Shown in pieces: positions 1-10,000 of a stretch of 64,000 bases of DNA. The stretch is taken from assembly GCA_027186245.1 (NCBI GenBank), contig CP114492.1, positions 3,174,501 through 3,238,500 of the forward strand. Direction: 5' to 3'. Position 1 is the first letter of the stretch, and each line of letters starts with the position of its first letter. The notes beneath the pieces are model-generated. The model made no database searches. It had not been told where the DNA came from and saw nothing but the letters and a program-made list of their open reading frames with translations. The DNA is from Coriaria nepalensis. Taxonomy: Eukaryota; Streptophyta; Magnoliopsida; Cucurbitales; Coriariaceae. The position numbers and the translations under genes were made by a program.

Positions 1-1247
1 CAGGACAATCTGGGATCTTCTCAATCCATTCTAAACTGCTTGTTTCAAACTTATCAACTTTGCGCTTTGGAAAGGAATCTTTTCCATTTGAAGAACTTGG
101 CCAAGACAATGAATCTGCATTACCAAGTAACCTCATACCACATGATGCTGAAGCTTTTAAAGCATCTCCTCCACTTCTAGCCATCATGTTAGAGACAGGT
201 ATAGTCTCCGTAACAGTTTGCAACTTCATTCGCTGAAGCCTTTTCCGCTTGAGAAACTCTATCCCATTTTTAGTCTCCTTGGACGAACAAATCTTTCCCT
301 CCACCTGTCACAACACCAGTATAATAGATTCAGATCCAGCGACATAGACAGACACAATCCAAGTAATGAATCCACAAACAGAAAATATACAACTGTACAC
401 TGACTACATCACTTCATTAAAAAAAAAAAAAAAAGAGATACACATATATATATATCTACAACTTTGTACTGCCTGCATATGTTAGCAGATGAAACCTCGG
501 ATATCAAATAGAATAAGTAGCCCATTATAACCAAGCAAGTCCACAGTTTCATGTCAAAGTAGAGATGTCACACAACCACCAGTATTCAACAAGAAAATTA
601 AATTGTGAATCAAAGTCAGAAATGCAATATAACAGATTTTCACTACAATAACACAAGAGCGGACGCATAAAACATAACACATCCTATCCAACACAACGCC
701 GCAGGATGGTCAAACCAAACTATGACGTGCAAGACTGCAAGAAACAACCAACAAATATATGCAACCCAACTGTTATTATCAGATAAACACAATTCGTAAT
801 AGGACGAAGTTATTTCAAATTTCTGCAGACTTCAAATCGGACAGAAAATCATAATTTCGGTTTTCGACGGTAAATAAATGAAAGAAAAAAAAAATTAGAG
901 AAGCTTCAAAGTTGTCCAAAAGATGTTTTCACATTTCTACCAATCAAAATAAAATTGAAACCCTTGAAATGTTTTCAAGGCATGGATTGATCAGAATCAT
1001 AGTTTGGATTCCAAAAAACTCTTACCTGTTCAAACCAAAAGGTCGGATGGAAATTCTAAAGCGTAAAATCCAACTACGGAGGAAAACTAAAATTTTTCAA
1101 AATTCATGGAAATGTTCCAAAGGTAGAGCAATGTACAAGATCTAAACCTTCAAACAGAAGAAAACGAGTTCTTCATAATTTTTAACGACTAAAAAATACA
1201 TCTAATGATAAGAAAATTGAAAAATCAACGAACGAAAAACTTACCAT
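1..1247 (-). CDS. JMJ13: JMJ13-like Jumonji (JmjN/JmjC) histone demethylase, 5' part, runs off the left edge
   Basis: Two coding pieces are visible: the ATG at 1247-1245, then a GT-AG intron (donor GTAAG from 1244, acceptor ...TGACAG ending at 305), then one open stretch of 101 codons from 304 to the window edge. The protein starts MVEGKICSSKE and carries KNGIEFLKRKRLQRMK, MMARSGGDALKASASCG and, at the edge, SLEWIEKIPDCP. The last motif is the beginning of a JmjN segment, and the whole N-terminus matches my memory of plant JMJ13. That family consists of Fe(II)/2-oxoglutarate-dependent demethylases acting on H3K27 methylation in the nucleus, with roles in flowering control. The JmjC catalytic core and zinc finger lie outside the window and cannot be checked. 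No stops or frameshifts are seen. The start was chosen because this ATG is in frame with the exon after splicing. The nearest downstream in-frame ATG, at the MK of RLQRMK, would drop the conserved beginning. Confidence 0.85.
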
Positions 1248-1800
1248 CTCATTCCGATGTCGCTTCCGATACGCCTCCGTCTTCGTTCACTTTGCCAAAG
1301 CAAGAACCGCAAAAATAGAAAGGAACAAAAAGAAAAACGGAATCCGAATCCAAACTCCAGAAAGTAAATATGGACCCAAAAAATACCTACAACACGATCC
1401 TAGCCATAAACTTTCAAGAGGAAGCCTTGGACCAGAAGCAAGCCGACCACATTCTTGCAAAACACCACCAGAAAGGCCAAGCAGAATCAGTGCCGGAGAT
1501 CCAGAGATTTTACCATACAAATCCGAGAAGGAAACGGAAGGAACAAACCAGCAATGAGAAATACAAGCTGTTCACGGAGGGATTCGGATTCCAGCGACGA
1601 GGTAAAAGGCGGTTTCCCGGCGAGAAAAGAAGGTTTTCCGGCGGAAAAAATTGGAGGGAGAGAACAGTAAAAAGACCGGAGAGAGAGAGAGAGAGCGAAG
1701 GTATTAAGGAAACCGAAAAAGGATTGCAAGAGGATAAATTGTATTTTTAAATATATTTATTTGTTACGGATCTGATAATATTTATTTTATTAAATTATAT
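1248..1800 (-). promoter_or_regulatory. Leader exon and core promoter region of the JMJ13-like gene
   Basis: Upstream of the ATG on the minus strand lies a pyrimidine-rich leader, including a CT run at about 1695-1680. Further out, at about 1757-1747, is a TATA-like stretch reading TATATTTAAAA. The transcription start is therefore inferred to be near 1715-1725, giving a leader of about 470 nt. A nine-codon upstream ORF (MVKSLDLRH) starts near 1516 and could dampen translation if the leader is unspliced there. Transcript ends are inferred from composition only. Confidence 0.4.
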
Positions 1801-2679
1801 TTCCGCCAAAATAAAAGAAAAATAAAGAGGCAGAGAGAAGAATGTGATGGAAAGTGGCAGTTGGTAGGTGGTTCAACCAAACGCTCGCCGGCCAAAACGC
1901 AATCTTTTTTTAATTTCCCCAGCTCGTGTTTAGCTGGCGTACCGAAACGTTCTCATTCTGTAATTTTCCAATAATACCCCGCTGTCGGCCACAAATTTAC
2001 CAGACCTTAGGGGTATTTATGTCAGTTCGCACTTCTCAGGACGGTGTTACCGAAGAGTTTCTGTTTTCTGTTTCGGTCAGAAAGCGCGAGGAAAGACGTA
2101 ATAATCACGTGTAAACAACAGTAAAGTAATTTCCAAAGAAGGATAAAATCTGACCGTCTATGTGTACAAACTGATCTTGAACCGTCACGATGGAATAATC
2201 TCGACTCTCGAGCGGATCTAAAACCCCACATGCTTGCAGTATCTTCAGTTCATCAAAGGCGTTACACGTACAGGATTGCGTCGACCTACCTTACTGTTCC
2301 ACAGTTGCTTTAACTTTAGAAAGACAGTTTTCTCCTGGATTTTATCAACTGTCAAGTCTGCCATGAAGGGGCCCTCCGTAAAAAAAAGCAGGGGTAGTTT
2401 AGACAATAGAAAAAAGAAAAGGCTTTTTAACCAGAGTGCAACTAACTTCTTAACATGGAGAGCGTAGATGTGAAAGGAGACGTGGCAGGAGGATAAAGCC
2501 GTAGTTTTATAGATTACTGTGGGTTTATGCCAGAGGAGATTAATTAGCTGGCCGTTTCAGCAGGTTTCACGCTTCCCATTCGCGTATAATCGATCAGGTC
2601 CCTGCTTTTACACGCTCTAAAGCAGTTCACGCTCTAATAAGCGTAGTTGTGGGTTTTTGGTGTTCTCGGTACATCACTT

Positions 2680-2796
2680 TTATTTTTTTTATTTTTTTTT
2701 ATTTTTTAATTATTTTAATTATTTTAATTATTTTAATTATTTTAATTATTTTAATTTTTTTAATTTTTTTTTAATTTTTTTAAATAATTTTTTTTC
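2680..2796. repeat. AT microsatellite, 9-bp unit TTTTAATTA
   Basis: A run of T-rich DNA surrounds about six near-perfect copies of the 9-mer TTTTAATTA (about 2703-2756). The Phe/Tyr/Asn-rich frame across it is low-complexity translation of the repeat, not a protein. Confidence 0.9.
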
Positions 2797-3224
2797 CTTA
2801 ACAGGTCGCCTTATCCATTATTATTCTTCAATTTTCATGGCCAAGAGAAAATATAAATATTACTAAATATGAACTTAATTTTCTTTTTTTTTTCTTTTTT
2901 TTTTTTCTCTATGATTTTCCTTTTTTTCTCTAACATCTGAGAAAGAACAAAAATGAACTTTATAGAATAATAATAATTCAATTGCAACCAAACTAACAGC
3001 TAACAGAAATATTTATGGTAATCTCAAATATAGAAAAAAATAATTTATGGATACTATACAACTATATTTTTGGTAATATTTATGGCCATTTAAAAAGAAG
3101 AATAAATACTTTTCCAAATTAAAAGAGTATTTAATCATATATTTTGAAGTTAGTTATTGATGGAAAAATAATAATAATAATAAAAATAATCGGATCACTC
3201 TTAAATAACTTATTACATATTAAA

Positions 3225-3330
3225 GTTAGTTATTGATAAATAATAAAAAAATGGGACCACTCTTAAATAATTTATAATATTTTTAAGAGTGGTCCAACTA
3301 TTTTATTGCTAATTATCGAAAGCTCAATTT
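3225..3330. repeat. Foldback (MITE-like) repeat with an extra direct half-copy
   Basis: The left arm (GATAAATAATAAAA...GGGACCACTCTTAAA) pairs with the inverted right arm (TTTAAGAGTGGTCC...TTTTATTGCTAATTATC), giving roughly 45-bp imperfect arms around a short AT loop. A direct copy of the left arm (GTTAGTTATTGAT...GGATCACTCTTAAATAA) lies just upstream at about 3145-3215. No coding capacity is present. The structure is that of a small MITE or foldback element; its superfamily is not assignable by eye. Confidence 0.5.
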
Positions 3331-5759
3331 TATATAATAATATATAATTGTGCAAAATAATTAGTTTTTTTAAAATTTAAAAAAAATAAATACTTTGTCC
3401 CTGTATCTGACTGTCTATGCGCACTCTATGGGCTTTCAGGCTTTTTGTTATGCGGAGGTTGACTAATGATTAGACGTCCACAGTCGGCGAAAACGAAGCC
3501 AGCCTTTGAAACAAGAAAGAAAAATGTTTGAATTTTCTCTTTTTGACGGCTGGGCTGATTATATACGCTAAGTCAACCTTCTACGCTTGTTTCTTCTTAT
3601 CGGCTTAGCTTGAGCCGGCTTATATATTTTCATTTTTCCTTTTCCTTTTTTTTTTTTTTCTTCACGAGTGGTAAGTTCCTTCTATTATATTTTATCTTTT
3701 TAATAAAGCTACTGCTGTAATTCAATAACCTATCGCATCACCTTAGTTTTACTCAACCTAATCCCACCCACGTACGTACATGGAAATTTCCGTACACTCG
3801 GTTAAGGTAAGAGCCTCTTGCCTTATAAGGTTAACATTGTAAATTGAGGGCATTATAATTAGGACAATGATGACCGTTGGATGAGATTTTTATTAAATAA
3901 AAAAAAAAAAAAAAGAGAAATTATCTCAAGTTTAATTTATGTATAATTAAATTAAAATTAATTGATTTATCATAATTAATAAAACCGATCAATCAAAATA
4001 AATTTAAAAAGGGTGTTGTAAGAGATCTTAGGATTGGATACTTTACAACCGTTGATCCTCTGACTTTGATACTTTCCTATGATTATATTTTACTCACATA
4101 TAATACTCTCCCTATTTGTTTATAAATTAGCATATTTAAAAATATAAATAAAAAAATTGAGATAAGAGATCGTGATTCCCATCTCTAATAAGATTCTCTT
4201 AATATCAACAAAAATAAAATAAGTTCGAAATGGGTACTTCCTGGTAAATTTAAATTCCTTGATTACTTTTTTTTAATCCTTTTTCCTTAATGCTTTTAAG
4301 AGAAATTGCGATTATTATTTAATATAATATGGTCCGAAATATATATTTTTATTTATTTATTTATAAATAATTTAAGCAATTTATTTTTTATGTATACATT
4401 TTTATATATTTTTACCAAATTATATAATTATTTTTAAAATAATATTTAACTTTAGCTCATTTTGCTTGAATCAAATTGGAAACTTGATTGTTAAGTATAT
4501 CGAATTGTGATTGAAGATATCTAAGTTATCTTTGTAACGTAGTTATTGCATCCTTATAAATAGGAATAGTATTCGTTACAGCTCGATATAAATTATACAA
4601 GAGTATATTATATTAGGTAATAAGAATTTTATGAAAAAATTTAATTGAATAAACTTTGAAATATACTTCCATCATTTGAAATTTAATCAAATTTAATCAA
4701 AAATTCTTTTTAAGTGTGTTCATCTTTTAGTCAATTTCACTTATTATAAAGATATAAAAGAAAATACAAGTACATTACATAATCTTTTTCAATCATTCTT
4801 CAATTCCAAAAATAATCTTTTGTCTGATGATATTTTTATATGATGTTGATTAAGATATTAAATTTATTTATTTCTTATTTTTAACGGAAAAATTGATCAT
4901 TTATAAGTTTTCCTCAAAATTACGTTACAAAAACAAATTAAAAACCCAAATTAAATCTTCCAATAAAAGAGAACCTACAATATAGTGTGAAATCGATCAC
5001 ACGAAGCCATCATTGTGCCAAGGAAATATGAAGAGAGGAATTAGGGCATGGAGCCATAATTGTGTGAGGTGAATGAAGAAAGGAGAAGAAAATAGAAGTG
5101 GAATGCTCTACAATGGAAGCAAACGTCCAATGGCTTTTTCTACTTCCCTGTAACTCTGCAAGAAACGCATATGAATGAGGAGAGAAGAAGAATTTTCATC
5201 AAATTATATTGACGAGTGGTGGAGTTGCTTATGTACAATTTTCATATTGTAAGTTTATGTTCAACAATTATACATCATTTATTTTTATTTGATTATTGAG
5301 ATTAAAAATAAAAATTAGGATGAATTATTCAACTTTTGATATGATGAATACCTTAAATTTTCATAATTATTATGAATATTTAATTTTAATAATCTTTTAA
5401 TTTTAAATAAATAAATCCAAAATTTAAAATATATCCTAAATTAATATTTTATTTTATTATTTTATCTTTAAAATTTATTTTTATATATTTTAACCCCACT
5501 TTATTTTATATCTTCTAATTCTACACCCTTTCATCAGCACCTCCAAAACCCTTTCTTCACCGCTATTGCCGATGCTAGAATTTAGAATCTAAATTTGACA
5601 AATTAAGTTTCTATTTTAAATTATTAACTATTAACTTTTATAATATCATTTTAATTATTTTTTTCTCTACCTAACATAATTTTTGCTGCCGCTCCCGCCA
5701 CCTTCCACCGCCAAAATTAAAATTTATCTTTAATTGCTGTTACCTTCACTACTATCAAA

Positions 5760-5972
5760 TACTATACATAATATCAGAGAGATTTGTTGAAGTGAATTAC
5801 TTGCTTTTACATTAGTTTATGGGAGTATATATATCATACAACTAGTATTAAGAAATTAGCAAATATTAGCTAGAAGAATTCTACTATTAAGGAAGACCAA
5901 ACAAACCTACAGTTTTGAAAACTACTAGAAAGATACAGGAGAAGAAAGTCTAAATGATTATATAGTCTTACA
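5760..5972 (-). repeat. Short Ty1/copia-type LTR (minus orientation)
   Basis: On the minus strand a polypurine tract (CTTGAGGGGGCA) is followed by TGTAAGACTATATAATC and about 210 bp of LTR-like DNA with a TATATATA element near 5830-5840. The PPT directly follows relic copia C-terminal coding sequence, so the TG at 5972-5971 is the likely LTR start. The distal end is uncertain, and no partner LTR is visible. Confidence 0.55.
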
Positions 5973-6949
5973 TGCCCCCTCAAGATAGGCCACGATAAGG
6001 GAGGCCAATCTTAACTCTTAATGATTGAAACTGAGAACGAGGCAACTGCTTAATAATTACATAGACAAGCTGATCAATAGAAGAGACATAAGCCACACGA
6101 AGAACACCAGATTGAACTTAATCTATAATAAAATGATAATTATGTTTCATCCGAGAATTGAAAAATTGGATTAGAGCTTAATTAAGCGGCACCAATATTA
6201 TCGCAGTAAACAGCTGGAGAGCAAGGCAGCCTAAAATCAAGTTCAGTAAGAAGAGAACACACCTAACTAAAATCAGTAGCAATGTCAGCAACTGAATGAG
6301 AATCAGCCTCAGTAGAGGAGTGAGCAATAATATGTTGCTTCTTAGATCTGCAAGAAATAAGATTCCGACCAAGATATACACTAATGGAAGAATAATTATC
6401 CTTAGTATAATGGATGATGGATGAAATCTCTTCCTCAAGATTGAGCCACTGTCAAGGAGGCCAATCCTGGCACGAAGAAGAGTGGTCTGAGGCCGAGAGA
6501 TTAGTTTAGTCAATAAGTCGGCTAATTGATCTTTTGTGTTGACATGACGAACAAAGCATATGCTTTTTCTACACCAAGTCACAAACAAAATGAATGTCAA
6601 TATGAATGTGGTTCATCCTTGAATGATTAATGAGATTGAAGCTTAGATGAGTAGCCCCCAGGTTGTCATAAAGTAGCATCGATGGAGAGGGCAGTGTGAA
6701 GTGAAGCTCTGAAAGAAGTGAACAAAGCCATATAGTTTCAGAGGCAATCACTTCTAGATCACTGATATCCTTTAGAGAAAAATGAGAGCTAAGTTTGTCA
6801 ACAATAAACGAGAGAAAATGAGAACAACTTCCAGTGACAATTAAATCATCCACATACACAAGGAAATATAATGTAACAGAATCATGATGACAGATAAACA
6901 AAGAAGAATATTTTTTTTTAATTGACATACTCGATGTCGAGAAGTGCAA
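5973..6949 (-). pseudogene. Ty1/copia polyprotein relic: RT fragment fused to RNase H fragment, plus duplicated 3' end
   Basis: Minus-strand frames read in order. At about 6910-6790 is a reverse transcriptase segment with the YVDDLIVTG active-site box. After a missing stretch come RNase H pieces LLYDNLGATHLSF, NHSRMNHIHIDIHFV and, in a shifted frame (6570-6400), VNTKDQLADLLTK followed by SRPQTTLLRARIGL. These are the order and spacing of copia RT, RNase H and C-terminus, with the end of RT and most of RNase H deleted. The terminal block (GGCCTCC...CTTGAGG) occurs twice, at about 6430-6490 and 5975-6040, so two related copies or a duplication are joined here. Frameshifts and the deletion make this a dead element. 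Type and orientation are firm; the exact lineage is not. Confidence 0.85.
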
Positions 6950-7049
6950 GTTTTAGATTTGAGTACCATGCTCATGGAGCCTCTTTGAACCCGTAGATAC
7001 GCTTTCACAATTTGCACAAAAATAAGGGACGAACCAGATTAATAAATTT

Positions 7050-8070
7050 GGAGGTTGCTTCAATTAAATAGTTCTTATCTTTCGGATAATATTGACACTT
7101 TATTAGAAGTCAATCATAATTTAAAATTTTAAGTTATTTAATCATGAGATAATTAAGTTAACCGTTTAATTTAATTATATTTTAAATTAAATAAAATTAT
7201 AAAGCATTATAAAATCCTCATCCCGGTGTGATGTAGAACCTAATCACTCACACACATAAGATTCGATAGTAACTCAATTAAGTGAAAAACATATCATTTC
7301 CATTTTAAGAGTAAAATGGTAATTTGACTTGTAGTTTGATTATAAAGGAAAAATTGTAATTCTTAATTTGTTAAATCTATTATCATGCAGCTCTAGTAGC
7401 ACAACTAAGTGCGATAGTAATTTAATTAAAAATTAATAAATTACAAAAGAACTTGTATTTAATTATAAAATGATCATAAAGGTTTGTATTAATAATAAGA
7501 TATTAAAGAGTTAATGAGTCCGATTATTAATTGAACTTTTATTGGTCAAATTAATCAAATGATTGATTAATATCCATGGGTTAGTACCCATGGAAGTGGC
7601 CGGCCACATGGGATATGGGTTTGACCCGTTTGTTTCCTTAATTAAGTTAAGGAAATCTAATGTAATTAGGAATCCTAATGCTATAAGGAAACCTAATGTG
7701 ATTAGGAAACTTTATACCTAGTAGAGCATTATAAATAGATTCATTTGTTGAATCCTAAGGTAGAAAGTTAAGTGAGTAAGCAAATTGTATGAATTACGAT
7801 TAGAGAACGAGCATGTCGGTATCTGGAATCATCCCTTTAATTCAGATTACAAGAGAACTATAGTGGTTTTCTCATCAAGTTAAGGTAACCCTTTAACCTA
7901 AACTTAAAATTTAAATTTATGAGATTTACTATACATTTAGTAACAGGTTTATATATGAGATTATGATTGTTTTATGATCGATCTTGCTATGAAATTATGT
8001 TATGTTTAGAAATAGATTCGAAAATTTTTAACTATTACTTTCGTTACTTCATATGCTTGAATTCCTAACA
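7050..8070 (+). repeat. Long copia LTR, copy A (5'-truncated)
   Basis: This shares a long collinear stretch with copies B, C and D, for example TTTATTAGAAGTCAATC, the TTTAATCATGAGATAATTAAGTTAACC block, ACATAAGRTT and the terminal TTTTATGATCGATCTTG. It lacks the first 850 or so bases present in copy C. The right end is taken at ATTCCTAACA (8070), a common copia LTR terminus. Two strong palindromes sit inside it (7573-7592 and 7597-7608). It is non-coding. Confidence 0.6.
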
Positions 8071-8656
8071 TCCTTGAGCTACAAATCCTAGTTCGAGATT
8101 TGCTAGCAAATGGTCGAGTAAGTTTATCCCAGGTAGTATGAGAAGTAGTAGAAGCATCGAGAAGTGGGGAAATAGCAAGGCTAATAGAGGAGAGAGTACA
8201 GAAAGAATTAAACCATAATTATATAATCATTTAATTAAACAATCATAAGATCTTCCTTGATCACATTTTCCTTATTCAATTTACTAAAAACCATTTATAT
8301 CAATATTTCGATCTTTGAGTTCTTGAGCTGGTCAACAATGGCTATTGTGAATACAAAAGGTAAATCTGTAGTTCCACAATTGTCGAACCAATTCTACCTG
8401 ATCTCTCCCCTAACCTATTACCTCGAATCAATACATCTAATTCATTATGCGTTCTTCTATAAGATACACCAAAAATCACTCTAGTTTCACATTTTTTCTT
8501 ATGAAGTGAAAACTATGGGATCTGTAACAGAACTATGAAAGCTGGTATATTTTCTAAAAATAAGATAGAACTCGTAATTGGCCAATTCATCAAACCAGAT
8601 GTTTCATCACCTTATTGTAGGCATTAACTTGATATCAGCTCATCGGTAGCCACTAT
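8071..8656. other. Spacer between LTR copies A and B
   Basis: This is 586 bp with no recognisable primer-binding site after copy A and no polypurine tract before copy B. One open frame (8257-8484, 75 codons) has no motif I recognise. It may be internal DNA of a heavily deleted element whose LTRs are A and B, or simply the target region of two separate LTRs. Confidence 0.35.
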
Positions 8657-10000
8657 TGAAAGTGTATGCATTTCAAGCCAATTGAACTTTGACTCAATGA
8701 GACAAATACTTTACGTGATACTATCTTTATGTAGATATTAGCAAGACATTATTTGTTGTCATTAATGAAATTCAGTTGTTATTTATCATATTTATTAATT
8801 TTGTTGGAGTTAATATTATATATTCTATAAATGCATATTATGATAAAATTTAGTATCTTGAGTTATACACTCGAAACACCATGATAGAAAACATGCTAGT
8901 AAAGACTCGAGTCACTAAAAGCTCTGATGATACTTACAGTTTGTTGTCATAGGATCTCGATAATGGACATTAGTTGATCTGAATAGACAATCATGTAGTT
9001 CACCACTTAATTGTTAGGGTGGTCGATCTCACAGTTAGTGGTATTAGTGGAATATTATGATGATTGCATGAACACTTAGTAGAGACTAAAAGTGTTGGAC
9101 GTAACACTTAAACAATTCTCAATGGTAATTAACATTGACTATTAATGAGCATTCACTAGTTACTATTACATGTGATATTTAGACCTAAGACACCATAGTT
9201 CCTTGAGTACATGACTTCATACTTTAATATCATTCCAATTAACTCTAGCCATAAGGTAAACACGGGGAAAACTATATTGGGCATGAATTATTGTGTGAGA
9301 AGGTTGCGAATGATCAAGAGGAATCGATCACTTTTGAGTTTGGAAAAATGTTTAATGGATTACTTTATTGAACAAGAAATCTTTATAGAGTAGTATGGTA
9401 TGAAAAAAAGGACGAATCAATATATTGATAAGATAGAATGATTGTTATTGTAAGCATACTATAGTCACAACAGATTCTTTTGGAAGATGATATATCTCAT
9501 CTCCTAGGTAGTCTTGAAATTTTACTAGAAGTTAATTTTGACTTTGAGGTTTAAAGTTATTTAATCATAAGATGATTAAATTATTATTTAATTTAAAAGT
9601 TATTTTAAATTAAACGAATTTAATTTGCAATTAAATAAAATTATTAAAGGGTTTATGAAATCATTTATTGGCATTATGTAGAACTTAATTGGTAACACGC
9701 ATAAGGTTTGTAGTAATTCAGTTAAAATTTTATAATTTGTCTTAATAATTTTAGTAAATTTTAGGGATAAAATCAATTAAAGGGAAAAATGGACCAAAAT
9801 TATTTTAGGGGTAAAATTATAATTTGACTTATAATTTGACTATAAGAGTAAAATAATAATTATTATTTTATTTATTTAATGTCATACAGGTCTTCTCGCA
9901 CAATTAAATATTTTTTTATAAAATTATTATATATGATATAACTATTTTATGATCGATCTTGTTAGAAACTATGCATGCTAATGATAAATAATTTATTCTT
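8657..10000 (+). repeat. Long copia LTR, copy B (internally deleted)
   Basis: It begins TGAAAGTGTATGC, as copy C begins TGAAAGTATATTC, and stays collinear with C for about 1.2 kb. Shared blocks include GAGACTCGAGTC, CATAGGATCTCGA, GATAGACAATCAT, GTGTTGGACGTAACACTTAA and the GAAGATGRTAYCTCTCAT block. Near 9903, after a GCACAATTAA block, it jumps straight to TATATGATATAACTATT. It lacks the roughly 380 bp that copy C has there. The right end near 10000 is approximate. Confidence 0.65.

Larger units (their letters stand above)
1801..5759. other. AT-rich intergenic DNA, no gene supported
   Basis: The first 800 bp (1800-2650) are less AT-rich than the rest and are probably upstream regulatory DNA of the JMJ13-like gene. 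They contain short ORFs but no family motif and no convincing splice pattern. From 2650 to 5760 the DNA is very AT-rich, with homopolymer runs (poly-A near 3898-3914), a 9-bp microsatellite and a foldback repeat listed separately. The reading frames here are short and look like chance. Confidence 0.6.

Noticed and set aside
218..403. 61-codon plus-strand frame over the JMJ13-like gene
   Set aside because: It is antisense to the exon encoding the conserved JMJ13-like N-terminus and crosses its splice acceptor; it has no features of its own.
1370..1750. 126-codon plus-strand frame rich in Lys, Arg and Glu
   Set aside because: It is the complement of the pyrimidine-rich leader and promoter of the JMJ13-like gene; the composition follows from the GA-rich strand, and no domain is visible.
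2657..2866. Open frame rich in Phe, Tyr and Asn
   Set aside because: Translation of the TTTTAATTA microsatellite.
8257..8484. 75-codon frame between LTR copies A and B as a possible Gag start
   Set aside because: No Gag motif could be recognised and no primer-binding site follows copy A.
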